Assembly: GCA_000697335.1 (NCBI GenBank)
Contig: JNEM01013313.1
Coordinates: 1 to 32,102, forward strand
DNA from: Conidiobolus incongruus B7586
Lineage: Eukaryota > Entomophthoromycota > Entomophthoromycetes > Entomophthorales > Conidiobolaceae
DNA length: 32,102 nucleotides
Direction of reading: 5' to 3'
Both the position numbers and the translations under genes were made by a program. Position 1 is the first letter of the stretch, and each line of letters opens with the position of its first letter. The notes under the pieces are model-generated. The model was not told the origin of the DNA. It worked only from the letters and a program-made list of their open reading frames with translations, and did no database searches. This document shows, piece by piece, positions 1 to 10,075 of the stretch.

Positions 1-674
1 TTAATTTTATATCTTATTTTTATAAGTTAGTATAAATTTAAACTTTAGTATATATAATATGCTTGCATAATAAATATTATATTGCTTTAATAGTTTTATA
101 GCTAAAATAATATGATATTTATTAATATATTTTCTATTTTATTAGCAAGTAAAAAAATAATAATAGAAATTAATTTTTCAAATTTTGATAATTTTTAAAT
201 AATATCTTTTTTAGCTTTAAAATCACAAATCTAGCAATATATGGTAGTTTCAAATAAAATTTTATTTATATAAATTATTTACAAATATTAGATGATTTTA
301 ATAGGTTTATAATTGAATTTTAAGGATATAAAAATAAAAGCATTTTAATAATCATTATATAGTTTAAATATAACAAAATCTAATTATAAATTCTTAAATC
401 TTAATATATTAATAAAAAATAATTATAATTGAATATATATATATAACTATAGTATTTATTTTCCAATATATTTTATATATAAATAATCTGTCAAAACTTA
501 TAATATACTAACCTATAAAAATAATTTATAAAATCAAAAATACTTATATTTTTATTAATAACTTGATTAATATTTAATAAAATCAAATTAAATTAAATAG
601 TTAAAATCTATTATATTTATTAATAATATATATCATTAAATGATGATATTTAGTTATTAATTAGTTATAATATA

Positions 675-722
675 AATCCTTAAATTTTAACTAAGATAAG
701 TTATAAATTTGTAGATTTTTGG
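675..722 (+). repeat. Left terminal inverted repeat of the Tc1-like element
   Basis: Contains TAAGATAAGTTATAAATTTG, which pairs as an inverted repeat with the segment at about 1856-1902. Most differences between the two arms are transitions. It lies only about 15 bp outside the transposase stop at 737, as is normal for compact Tc1 elements. Confidence 0.7.
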
Positions 723-1855
723 TGATTAAAGAAAAATTAAAACTTAGTGTATTTGTCTTTAGCTTTTCTAATTTCTTTAAGTTTATAAGGTATAAAATCA
801 ATTAATTTCTTATATTAAAAAAGATTAATCTTATTCTATACTTCTTGAATATTTTTTTAAAGCTGATTTAAATTTTTTGTTAGAGGGAAAACTTGAATAA
901 CTTTTTTTAACTAATCCCAAAAATATTTAATTAGGTTAAAGTTAAAAGATTAAGAAAGTTATTTTATAACTATTATTTTGTTATTTTTAAGTTATTTGGT
1001 AGTAAAAGCTATAATATAGCAAAAAATATTATCTTGCTAGAAAATAACATTAGATTTGTTTAACCTATACTATTCAATGTTTTTTTTAATTTATTGTTTA
1101 AAATACTTTAATATATCTTAGCATTAATTCCCCTATTAACTTTACAAAGATATTTTATATTTAAAGACAATATACATCTTTAAACAATAATTAACCTATC
1201 AATATACTTTTAGGTAAAATTAACATGATGGTCATAAAGTAATTTTATATCTTTTTTAAAATATCTAGCTTTTCTATTAAATCTACTAAAATATATTTTT
1301 GTTTCATTAAACCAAATAACTTTACTCTAATTAGTTTTAATTTAATATTAATAATAATATTTAAATTCTTGTTTAATTATATAATAGGATTTCTTTAGTT
1401 AAAGGTGTTTTTTCTTAAAATATAAATGGTATTTATGTTAATATAAAGTATATATAATAATATTAATGCTAACTAATATTTTTATATAGTTTTATAATTC
1501 CTATTATATTTCTATAATAGTATTATATTTACTTATATTAACTAACCTACAAATATATTTCTTATTATATTTATTTGTGAACTTAATATAATTAAGTTTA
1601 AATATGTTTTTATTATTATTCTTAATAACTTTAGCTATAGTAAACTAGTTAACACTAGTAATTTGTATAATATTATAAGTTGATTTATTTTTTTATAAAG
1701 TTGATTGATATATAAGTGAATTTTTTTAAAGAGGGATTTAAGTAAAATATTATTAATAAAGAGAATTTAGTATATTTGTAAAATATTATATAAAATAAAA
1801 ATAAAAAAAGAAAAAAGATATGGTTATATATTATTAAATATATCCCTTTATCTTA

Positions 1856-1903
1856 AAAACCTATAAATTTATGACTTATCTTAATTAAATATTAAGGGTT
1901 ATT
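1856..1903 (-). repeat. Right terminal inverted repeat of the Tc1-like element
   Basis: The reverse complement contains TAAGATAAGTCATAAATTTA and begins with CCCTTAA, against CCTTAA in the left arm. A TA dinucleotide adjoins the outer end within a base or two, consistent with the TA target of this superfamily. Confidence 0.7.
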
Positions 1904-2105
1904 ATTTTTACCAATAGTTTACTAAATATATCTAAATATATTTTTTATTATCAAATAATATACCTTAATTATATATCATAGTTTCAGGTAATTTAATATA
2001 TATAATTGTTTTAATATTAATTAAAATATATATATTTTTGATTTTATGACTTGCTTTTACAAGTTAGTGTATATTTGAAAGATCAGAAATTTAAAAATTA
2101 CTATT

Positions 2106-2864
2106 ATTTAATTTTTATACTAATATTTATAAAATATCAAATTTTAGTATATGATAAAAAAACTATTTTCTAGATATTAAAAGATTAACAAAAATATGAT
2201 ATAAAGTTATTAATATTATAAAAGAATATTGATTAAATATTTTATAATTTTTTTATAATTTATATATTGAAATATTTATTTTGAATCTCAGAAAATTCTT
2301 ATTATTAAAAATTTAGAGTATTGATAATATTTTAAATCAAATACTTTACCTTATTTCATTGCTTTTTAAATTGATTAAAGGATGCTATATATCTTAATTT
2401 ATATTAATTATTTTATATTTAATAATTAATTAATCTATGTAAAATTTATTCAGTTCAATATAATGACTATTTAATTATTTATTATTGATATTATTTAATT
2501 TATTTATATTAAATATAATTTGAAATAATATTTAAAACAAATTCCTAATTGATTAATTTTAAAATATAAAAAAATTATTATTCTTTAATTTAATCCAATT
2601 TAAATTTACTATAAAAAATATTAAAAAAATAAATTTACTTTTATATTGGTGTCAAAAGTCGAATATTAAATAATATCAAATCATCAAGTTTATTCTAAAA
2701 TGGTCAGCTCATAACATATACTGTATTATCAGGAAATTGTTAAATTATTTAAATAATTTTTATATTATTGATTTAAATTAGTTTCTATTTATTTAATAAA
2801 TAAAGGTATTCTATAAGAATGAAACTCATTTATATATTTTGTATATTTTTGATAATAGGAAAAA
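2106..2864. other. AT-rich spacer downstream of TIM54
   Basis: No open frame, RNA gene or clear repeat is visible. The stretch after about 2640 has more C and G than the repeat block to its left, so the degenerate block appears to end before it. It must contain the TIM54 3' untranslated region and polyadenylation site, but no single signal stands out in sequence this AT-rich. Confidence 0.4.
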
Positions 2865-3897
2865 TTATTGGTTCTTAGTTTCTTCGCGATAATAGTTAGT
2901 TGAATCAGTTTCAAAGACTCTCAATTTGCTGACAACGTCGGGATTGTAAACATTTAAGCCTTCTTGGAATTCTACTTTACTCTTAGGATTTCTGGAATCT
3001 AAGTCAGTGAAGGCTTCAGTATGCAAAATAGGATCGAAAGATCTGGATTGATTTAAAACGATGGCTAAGGCATCAAAGCCAGCTTCTTTGACCTTTTCAC
3101 GTTCCCTAAACCAGTTGAAAATTCGGAGGGGAATCATCTTCCATCCGATGTAATTATGTAAGCGAATGTAGCCGACGGGTGGCAATTCTGGAAATTGTGG
3201 ACTTAATAATAATTCGTCATCACTTAATTTGGTAATTAAATTATATGGAGTGGGTGGCACTTCCTCAATCTCCTTAGTGTCTTTAGATTCTTCATCCTTC
3301 TTAGCATCATCGCTGGGACTTTCATAAACCTTTGACTCAATTTTAACCTCATTTACAATTTTGACAGGCTTGGAAATATCTCTCACCAATACACCGTCCT
3401 GAATACCTGCTAAGATTTTGTAATAGGCTTCATGACCTAAGGCAACAATACCATGGAAGCGATCCTTGGGATCGGCTTCTCCCCTACGACGGTCCTTCAA
3501 TTGGTTTAATATATATTTTTGGATGTCCCCTTGCTTTTTCTCTTCAACTATTTCATAATCGACGGCACCAGCATCAAAGATAGGCTAAAAATACTTAATA
3601 AATATACATTAATTAGCTAATAAATTCAATTACCTTGGCATATTTTTCAAACCAAGACCTAGCTCTAAACAAGGAGTCCTCCGAATTTTCGGGCCCATTC
3701 AAAAATATGTAATACTTCTCAGTGTCTTGGTTAATAGTCATAGGTTTATCAGCTAACACTTTAGCTTGCTTCTGATAATATCTGCGAATTTTTTCACACT
3801 CCCACCTATCGTAGTATTTGAGACCTGCAATTGCACTTAAAGTACCAAAGAATATAGTGGTATTACGTGAAGGCAAATAGCTTTTAATTGTATTCAT
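2865..3897 (-). CDS. TIM54: Tim54-like subunit of the TIM22 mitochondrial inner-membrane translocase (two exons)
   Basis: Exon 1 is 3634-3897 (88 codons) and exon 2 is 2865-3584 (239 codons plus stop). Joining them gives 327 residues, close to fission-yeast Tim54 and shorter than the budding-yeast protein. The N-terminus has the family's hallmark: LPSRNTT, a single membrane span at about residues 13-29, then GLKYYDR. Across the splice the protein reads EKYAKPIFDAGAVDYEIVEE, matching the conserved K-Y-x-K-P-x-x-x-A-x-x-V-D-Y-E block. Further on are a basic QLKDRRRG stretch and a PPVGYIRLHNYIGWKMIPLR segment typical of the C-terminal half. The known role is to support assembly of carrier proteins through the TIM22 complex, with most of the protein facing the intermembrane space. 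Start chosen at the only upstream ATG that precedes the SYLPSRN motif. Identification is by motif only. Confidence 0.85.
3585..3633 (-). other. TIM54: Spliceosomal intron of TIM54 (49 bp)
   Basis: On the minus strand the donor is AAG|GTAATTG and the acceptor is TTTTTAG|CC. A CTAAT branch-point-like motif lies inside. The intron is in phase 0. Without splicing the frame ends at a stop at 3613; with splicing the Tim54 signature continues uninterrupted, which is strong evidence for the intron. It is the only intron needed by any intact gene here. Confidence 0.85.
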
Positions 3898-5184
3898 AAT
3901 TTTATAATTTTATTTATTTATTTATATTTGTTTGTTTGTAATTATAATATATCAAAGTATATTAATATAATAATTTAAATTAAATTCAAATATAATAAAA
4001 ATTATGGGATCATTTTATCATATGATTAAAATTTTCCATTTTTAGGTATTATGATCCACATTACATATTTATTATTATTATATAAAATTTTAAAAATTAA
4101 AAATATTTAAAATATATTAAATAATAAAAATTAGTACAAATTAATAAAATTTTCAAAAATTTAATAATATGAAAATTATTTGACAAATGTATATAATTTA
4201 ATAATTATTGTAACTATTATTAATATTAAAAGTAATATTTTAATAATTTAGAATAATAAATTGATTATATTCAATAAACAAATACAATTCGATTTAAGGC
4301 AATTTTCCTTGATTATTTGCAGAAATCTTATTTTTAAATTATTTTTTAATAGCTGGTTTAATAAAAGTTTATTTTTTGTTAATTTTAATTTTTCAAATTT
4401 ATATAATGATTATATAAAGAGAAGATTCAAATTTGGAAATGTTATTTGAATAATCGAAATATAATGTACTAGTTTCCAACTTTATTAATGATAGGGTTAA
4501 TTTTTATATATAAAAATTCATCATATTCTTTATGTTATCCAATTTTGTTAATTATTGTATGATATAACGTAAACAAAAATATAATATTTTTACAAATTTA
4601 AAATTTATTAATACTGAATATTATTTTTTTAGGTTTATTATTATATCAATAATTTTACAAATTATATTATTTATAATATTATTTTGAACTATATTTAAGT
4701 TTTTATTTATATTATAATTTTAATTAAAATTATAAAAAATTCATTTAAAAATTTGTTAATCCAAATCAAATAATTCTCTTTATAGTATATTATTTTCATT
4801 TTATCATTAAGACAAATTAAAACAAAAAATTCATATTAAATTTATAATTAAATATAATATAAATAAATTAAATATTTGCTTAAAATTATTAATTAAATAT
4901 ATATATATATATAATCTTGACAAGAATGCCATTTTATTTTTTAGCATATCAAAATACAACAATAGATTTTAGAATTAATATACTCTACAGTGATCACCAA
5001 TGGATTGGTTAAAAGAGGTTTACACTCAAGTTAGTCAACTGCAAGATGTGGTAATTATTAAATATTTACCAAATTTAAATTAGACTCTGGTATTTCGATT
5101 ATTATTTAAGTTAAATTTATTATATTATTAGTTTAATACTACCAGGCGAATATTAATTCATAATATTAATACTTGATTTATAGA
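3898..5184. other. AT-rich spacer between TIM54 and lipase 1
   Basis: Contains the TIM54 promoter at its left edge and the lipase 1 3' end at its right edge. A 62-codon open frame at 4261-4449 is almost all Phe, Asn, Ile and Leu and reads as composition noise. The only coding-like piece is the short plus-strand stretch at 5000-5083, listed separately. Confidence 0.4.
5000..5083 (+). other. Possible orphan first exon or tiny ORF
   Basis: ATG at 5000 opens MDWLKEVYTQVSQLQDV, which has better base and residue composition than anything near it. It is followed at 5051 by GTAATT, the same donor hexamer used by the TIM54 intron. Unspliced, the frame ends at 5083 (27 codons). No convincing second exon is visible before the convergent lipase 1 stop at 5185. 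It may be a gene relic or chance. I do not recognise a family. Confidence 0.2.
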
Positions 5185-6165
5185 TTAGCATTTAGTATTC
5201 ATATTTAAATTCCAGTACTTGAAGTGAGCGCTAGTGGTGGGAAGGAAGTGGTCGCTGATACATTTGGAATCCTCTTCATAAATTGAGCATTGAACGGTTT
5301 TTCCACTCCTATTAATATGCATGTTGTATTGGTTATGTCCGTATCCTAATGTAATTCCTGGAGAGATGGCTACAATATCGGAGTAGGATGTCACTCTGGT
5401 ATATGTCCAGGGCTTGGAGTTCAAATACTTGGCAAATTCGGGATTGCCGAGTCGGGGTTGGCCGTAGGTAATGACATTGATATGTTCCCAGGGCAGTAGT
5501 TGGTTTTGAGCTAATTTGAATGCGATTAATCCAGCTAATGCGCCACCCAAGCTGTGGCCAGTGAACACAATCTTGAAGTCGGGATTGTTGATCAAGGCTT
5601 CATTCAAAGCATCTCTAGCAGGTGCATACAAAGCATCAGCCATGTGGTTGAAACCATTGTGAATTTCAGCATTCTGGTAAGGTTCCTGGAGATTTGCAGA
5701 GATAAAAAATATATTGATATTGAATAACCAATTCACAAGTTTTTGGGAACCTCTAAAACTCAAGACAATTAATTTTTCAAGCGGATCAACAGCTAAGAAC
5801 CCAGCAGTATTTGTAGAGTCGTCTTTAAAGTAGACAACGTTACTAGCATTGGCAGTATATCCATCACAATTGGAGCATGTCCAAGAAGTCACAGCTTGCT
5901 CCTGGCAGTACGAAGCTCCAGCATATTTGATAAAATTCCTAGCCTCTTGCTCAGTTCCAATTTTAGCTACTGGAGCAATTCTAGGAGCAAGAGAAAATTC
6001 GAGTACTGGAGCAGATCTCGCCACTCCATTTTGATTCAATTCCAAATGCTTTTGAATTAATTCGTCCACGCTTTGAACTAATTCGGCATTTTCAGTTATG
6101 TTTACACTATGGGGAATGGATTTGCCCAGGACTATGGATAAAGTTAATAGATTCAATAACTTCAT
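5185..6165 (-). CDS. Secreted class-3 lipase (lipase 1)
   Basis: 326 residues, intronless. It would hydrolyse ester bonds of triacylglycerols or related lipids outside the cell. A signal peptide covers about residues 1-16, followed by a variable Asn/Glu-rich segment to about 64 that may be a propeptide. The alpha/beta-hydrolase core follows. The nucleophile elbow is GHSLG with Ser205, the acid is Asp263 in SYSDIV, and the base is His314 in SAHFKYW. The oxyanion/lid-hinge motif FRGSQKLVNW is at 137-146 and YGQPRLGNP at 234-242. Six Cys (87, 97, 100, 293, 302, 326) are conserved in all five intact paralogues and may form disulfides. It is closest to lipase 2 (shared EPYQNA and LPWE motifs). Exact substrate is not predictable; a feruloyl-esterase-like or phospholipase activity is possible within this family. 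Confidence 0.93.
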   Translation of the reverse strand: MKLLNLLTLSIVLGKSIPHSVNITENAELVQSVDELIQKHLELNQNGVARSAPVLEFSLAPRIAPVAKIGTEQEARNFIKYAGASYCQEQAVTSWTCSNCDGYTANASNVVYFKDDSTNTAGFLAVDPLEKLIVLSFRGSQKLVNWLFNINIFFISANLQEPYQNAEIHNGFNHMADALYAPARDALNEALINNPDFKIVFTGHSLGGALAGLIAFKLAQNQLLPWEHINVITYGQPRLGNPEFAKYLNSKPWTYTRVTSYSDIVAISPGITLGYGHNQYNMHINRSGKTVQCSIYEEDSKCISDHFLPTTSAHFKYWNLNMNTKC

Positions 6166-6224
6166 GATATTAAATATTTTAATTATTTAAATTTATATTT
6201 TATCATTGAAATATCAACGTCAGT

Positions 6225-6252
<28 letters not shown>
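6225..6252. repeat. (TA)14 microsatellite in the lipase 1 promoter
   Basis: Fourteen uninterrupted TA units, 60-87 bp upstream of the lipase 1 ATG. This is a plausible distance for a TATA-type element, and such a tract can change length. No other TATA candidate is evident closer to the gene. Confidence 0.85.
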
Positions 6253-6256
<4 letters not shown>

Positions 6257-6379
6257 ATCAAAATCACATACACATCTTTGGATATTCGGCATTTAACTTT
6301 TTGATACTCGAAATTCTCAATAGGTAATGGGATTTTATTTAGATGTTCCAAGGATTCTCTAGAAAATGGATGCAATGAT

Positions 6380-6788
6380 TAATGACTATTAGTTTGAAGT
6401 CAATTTCGTCATCCTCATCTACTACTTTGATCCAATCCCATAGCCATATCCATATCAAATTAATCAGTTTTCGAATTGACAACTGATAACCAAAATGAGG
6501 TATCAAGTGGATCTCATATTATTCAATTAATCCGGATTGCAACAAGCACTTATTGAACGATCTCCATTCCACGCGACCATTAGTAGTGAAATTTTTGGCA
6601 TTGGAGTATTTTCTATGGTTAATAGGACATTTTTGTTTTCTGGTTTGATAGGCTGGAAATTTGAAAGTGACTTGAATGGAGTAATATTAACTTTACCGAT
6701 GCTGTTATTCGGATTAATTTTGTCGTTAAGTTGGTGGATTTGCTGTAAATTGAATATTCAAAATAAGTGTGATTATTTTGAAGTTTGA
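6380..6788. pseudogene. Unidentified decayed coding-like patch
   Basis: Two coding-like stretches lie next to each other on opposite strands. On the plus strand, ATG at 6615 opens 57 codons ending at 6788 with one clear membrane span (GVILTLPMLLFGLILSL) followed by SWWICCKLN, like the tail of a membrane protein. On the minus strand, about 6350-6520 is open for some 55 codons and is rich in Trp and acidic residues. Neither has a recognisable family or a good start. They could be relics of one rearranged gene or chance frames. Confidence 0.2.
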
Positions 6789-7315
6789 CTGTATTCAAGT
6801 TCTAGCTCTTTGAATATAATAGCAACAAACATTTCAATTTTTCAAAATTTCTAGTATAAATTTTGAAATATCAATGTCATTAATATATAAATATTTTTCA
6901 AACTTGTAAAAATTCCAATTTGGGTTATATATCCATTTCCATTGATAAAAATATTTTCTGTTACTGCAATCAACTTCCCATTATACAAGCTGAAATGGAT
7001 CCAATTGTTAATGTCAAAATCTATTTTATAATGAAACTCAATTTATAATTGGCAATATTTCAAAGAAAGTTATTAATATATTTATTCAAATAAAACCATT
7101 ACACACAATTAAATTTCTATTAGAATTCAATATCATTTTCAAACTTTTGAATTCATACCAATATTTATCATTAAAAAGTTTTAATGGTATCTGTTTTTAA
7201 TTTGAGTGCCTTGGAAATACTTTAATTTATCCGATTTTCAAATTTTCCGAATTGGATAAATCACCAAAAAAATTTTATTGTTGTCTGGAATACTTGATAC
7301 TTTAGCCAGTTTAAT

Positions 7316-7339
7316 CAATCAAGCAATCAAGCAATCAAG
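7316..7339. repeat. Short tandem octamer repeat (CAATCAAG)3
   Basis: Three exact CAATCAAG units in a row, with partial units on both sides. Minor microsatellite with no gene nearby. Confidence 0.8.
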
Positions 7340-9389
7340 CAACAATACAATATATTGTGACATTAAAACACTTTAAAAGTTGTGAATTAATGAAATCTAT
7401 AAAATGGTATTTACTAATGACTAATAAATTATTTTAAATAATGATTGATATATATTTGATATCATTTTACTTTTCATTGTTGAATATGAAATTAATTAAT
7501 TTAATATCATTTATTAAACACAACATTAGAAAGGATTTGGCCAAAGATATGTTATATAATTTTTAGATTTACACAATCATATATTTATTATTAAAAATTA
7601 ACCTTGTAGTGAGATTCTGATTATTAAATCTAACTCAAAATTATGGTCATAAAATCATTGGATTCCAAGGATTTATCTTCAGAAAATATTATTCAATATT
7701 GATAATGTTATAAATAAATAATTTTATTAACTGACAATAACAGGTTATCAATTAATAACGAATGGTTTAATAAAAATACTTTGATATGAATTTACAAAAA
7801 AAGTATTTAAATGTTATTGGCTAATTATTATTTAAAATTATAAAAATAATTAATTTAGATTTTATAGAAAATAATTATGAATAATTTTATTCTTAGTATT
7901 AATTGAATATTATAAAAGATCAAGATTCAGATGTTTATTCAATATTTAGAGAGATTAATTTTATCTGTAACTCAAGTTGAACTACAAACAATGCCAAATT
8001 TTGACAAGGGTATAAATTGATATTTTACAGTTATATATTTGAATTCATAATTAAAAATTTACTAAACTCAAAATATTATATATTATTATTGAACAAGTAT
8101 TTCGTTAAGGATAAAAATATTAATGGTAATACCTGATTGTAATAATTATTTATATTTTACAGAGTTGAGAAAATTTGATGCAAGAGTTTTCAATTGCATG
8201 TACATATACAATATATATTACCCTTTTTATGATAACCGTTAAAACATACGATCGATAGTTTTAAATGAAAATTATCATATTCCTCATAATAAAATATTAA
8301 TTATTCGATGTATTTAGAAAATTTTCATCATGGGCAACTATTATTCTATATTAACTAATTTTCCTACAAATTACAAGAAGAAATTTAATATGAATTTTGG
8401 CAAAATAGAGGCTATTAGCGCTCTGTAATATAAAATAGATTCTAAATAATATTGTAATTATTATATCATTTGAACATTGTTTAATTTCAAACGATGAGTT
8501 TTTCTAAATTGAAATGAATTTGCTGAAATTCAAGCTTTGAAGCTATTAACTAAGTCAAATATCTTTGAATTCAGACTTGACTATTCAAGAATATCAAGTT
8601 GTACCAATTTAATTAATCATAGATGCTATATCAATTAATATATTTGTTTATTGTATTTTATATCAATCATTTCTTTAGCTTTTCAATAATTGGTATTGAA
8701 GGGTTAATTAATAATAGTTTAACAAAATATACTAATATAGGATAAGATATAGTTGATAAATAATTGCAAAAATTTGGAACAATTTATACATACATATCAA
8801 TATTATTATCAAAGGATATTACCAAAATGATAAAATTTTTAAATCACTGTTATTTTTGATATTAATTACATTTGAGCTCTTTATTGTTAAATTAATCAAA
8901 GTCAAACTCGTTTTGTTAAAATCCTATTTTACAACTTTAATATTTGAGAAAATAAATGGCCATAATAATTTATGGCAATTATCCAATTTAGTGAATTTCA
9001 TATTATTTAATATTTCATAATTAATAAATTTCAAAAAAGGAGAGTTATATATGTTTTTTTGATGTTAATTAATATTATAATTTATATTTAATATTCTCGT
9101 GGCAGGTACTAAATATATATTTAAGTACTCCGTAATGAAAAACAGGTTAAATTGTGGATCGTAGATAAAAAAAAATAATATCACCTTTTTCGAAAATTAT
9201 CATTAATTTGATTGAAAATTTATCCAAATTATTAAAATTTTTTCAACAATTATTATATTATAAAAATAATTAAAGAAATTTTGTATTCGAATATGACCAT
9301 TTAAGTTGGTAACAAGTATACCAGACACTATCTTATAACTATTCCGCTAAATCTCGCTATGATATTGTCACATAGTTATACATAATATC

Positions 9390-9870
9390 TAAGTCATTGA
9401 AATAATTTGATTTTACTTGAATATTTTGATGTAAACTCATTCGCTGCTTCACAAATTAAGAATATAATATGTAGTGGTATTGGTGCATAAAAGATTTAGT
9501 AATTTAAAACTATAGTAATCTTGCAGATAATCCAAGTTAATAGTCAATTTAGCGAGACCGGAAGATGGTGCGAATAAGTAGTATAATGGAAATAATGTTA
9601 GAGTTTATTAATGATGAGTGTATTTCGGAACAACGAGGACCAAATTCAGACCTACAGTATAAGGCGTCGTTAGAATTCAACTATTTACTTATGGCTGTAT
9701 GCTATCTCTTGTAAAACTACAATGTGTGAGTGTTCGGAGTACTGAGGCGAATTCGCTATAACGGTGATTGGTAATAGCTTTTATGGTGGATTGACTCAGA
9801 GGAATTAGATGAGTAGCAGACTTAATAGCAGGTGCGTTCTCAAACACCCAGTACTATTATTTAAAAATTA
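9390..9870 (-). pseudogene. Raised-GC decayed coding remnant of unknown family
   Basis: This patch has clearly more G and C than the surrounding spacer. On the minus strand, about 9696-9848 is open for some 50 codons with mixed, protein-like composition, including HLIPLSQSTIKAITNHRY and SEFASVLRTL. A second minus-strand stretch at about 9440-9680, in another frame, is also protein-like. A 49-codon plus-strand frame (9565-9714) overlaps them and is probably the shadow. The first fragment faintly resembles the leader region of some retroelement proteins, but I cannot assign it. Its left and right limits are approximate. Confidence 0.3.
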
Positions 9871-10007
9871 TAAATAAATTTGAAAAACTTGTTCAAAATG
9901 AATTGTAATCCGCTATTACAAATAAAACTAACCAGAAAACTAGATTCAATTTAATACTTTTTGTTAAATATTAGATTTTTCGAGTTCCTAAATGGAGTAG
10001 CTAATAA

Positions 10008-10015
10008 TATAAATA
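10008..10015 (+). promoter_or_regulatory. TATA box of lipase 2
   Basis: TATAAATA, 61 bp upstream of the chosen ATG at 10076. It is a textbook match, although in sequence this AT-rich chance matches are common. No TATA-like sequence lies closer. Confidence 0.5.
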
Positions 10016-10075
10016 TATTGGGAGCAAATTTTCAATTTGAAATTAATCTTAGAATTACAATCTATTTTGATAACA

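Larger units (their letters stand above)
675..1903 (-). mobile_element. Dead Tc1/mariner-type DNA transposon
   Basis: About 1.23 kb, the usual size for Tc1/mariner, bounded by imperfect terminal inverted repeats. The minus strand carries a transposase remnant from about 1790 to a stop at 737. Its DDE signatures are readable. Around 1030-1052 the translation is N-V-I-F-stop-Q-D-N, matching the family's I-F-Q-Q-D-N. Around 911-945 it matches the N-P-I-E-N-L-W-D block with Pro read as Leu. Around 1085-1140 it matches the G-x-x-N-A-x-x-Y-x-x-I-L segment, and around 1301-1320 the W-S-D-E region. Gln codons appear as TAA or TAG and Pro codons as Leu, Ser or Phe, so the decay is dominated by C-to-T and G-to-A change. 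It is certainly inactive. The exact ends and the flanking TA are uncertain by a few bases. Confidence 0.8.
1..2105. repeat. C-depleted degenerate repeat block, cut by the window start
   Basis: Almost pure A/T with very few C or G on either strand and no usable reading frame. A stretch near the left edge (about 10-40) and one at about 2048-2078 are similar in direct orientation; both contain AAGTTAGT followed by an AT-rich tail. The right edge (about 2066-2095) carries, in reverse, the same TTTCTGATnTTTCAAA terminal motif that begins the repeats at 26291 and 31476. The block therefore looks like a member of a related repeat family that was later interrupted by the Tc1-like element at 675-1903. 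The family is not identified. It could also be several overlapping repeats that decayed together. Confidence 0.5.
6166..10075. other. Long spacer between divergent lipases 1 and 2
   Basis: Nearly 3.9 kb without an intact gene. It holds the two lipase promoters, the TA tract, a decayed coding-like patch at 6380-6788, a short octamer repeat at 7316-7339, and a second decayed patch with raised GC at 9390-9870. The sequence around 6206-6233 (GAAATATCAACGTCAnTTA) recurs as GAAATATCAATGTCATTA at about 6864-6881. Between about 7400 and 9280 I see nothing beyond AT-rich sequence. Confidence 0.45.

Noticed and set aside
4261-4449. 62-codon plus-strand frame upstream of lipase 1
   Set aside because: Dominated by Phe, Asn, Ile, Leu and Lys as expected from AT-only sequence; non-ATG start; no motif.
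7316-7344. Tandem octamers as a possible CRISPR-like array
   Set aside because: Only three exact 8-bp units with no spacers; a plain microsatellite in a eukaryotic genome.
9565-9714. 49-codon plus-strand ORF starting MVRISSIMEIM
   Set aside because: It overlaps protein-like minus-strand frames and has stops just upstream; more likely a shadow of a decayed minus-strand gene.
10037-10075. Thirteen-codon upstream extension of lipase 2
   Set aside because: It begins at TTG. The ATG at 10076 gives a signal peptide that aligns with the other lipases.
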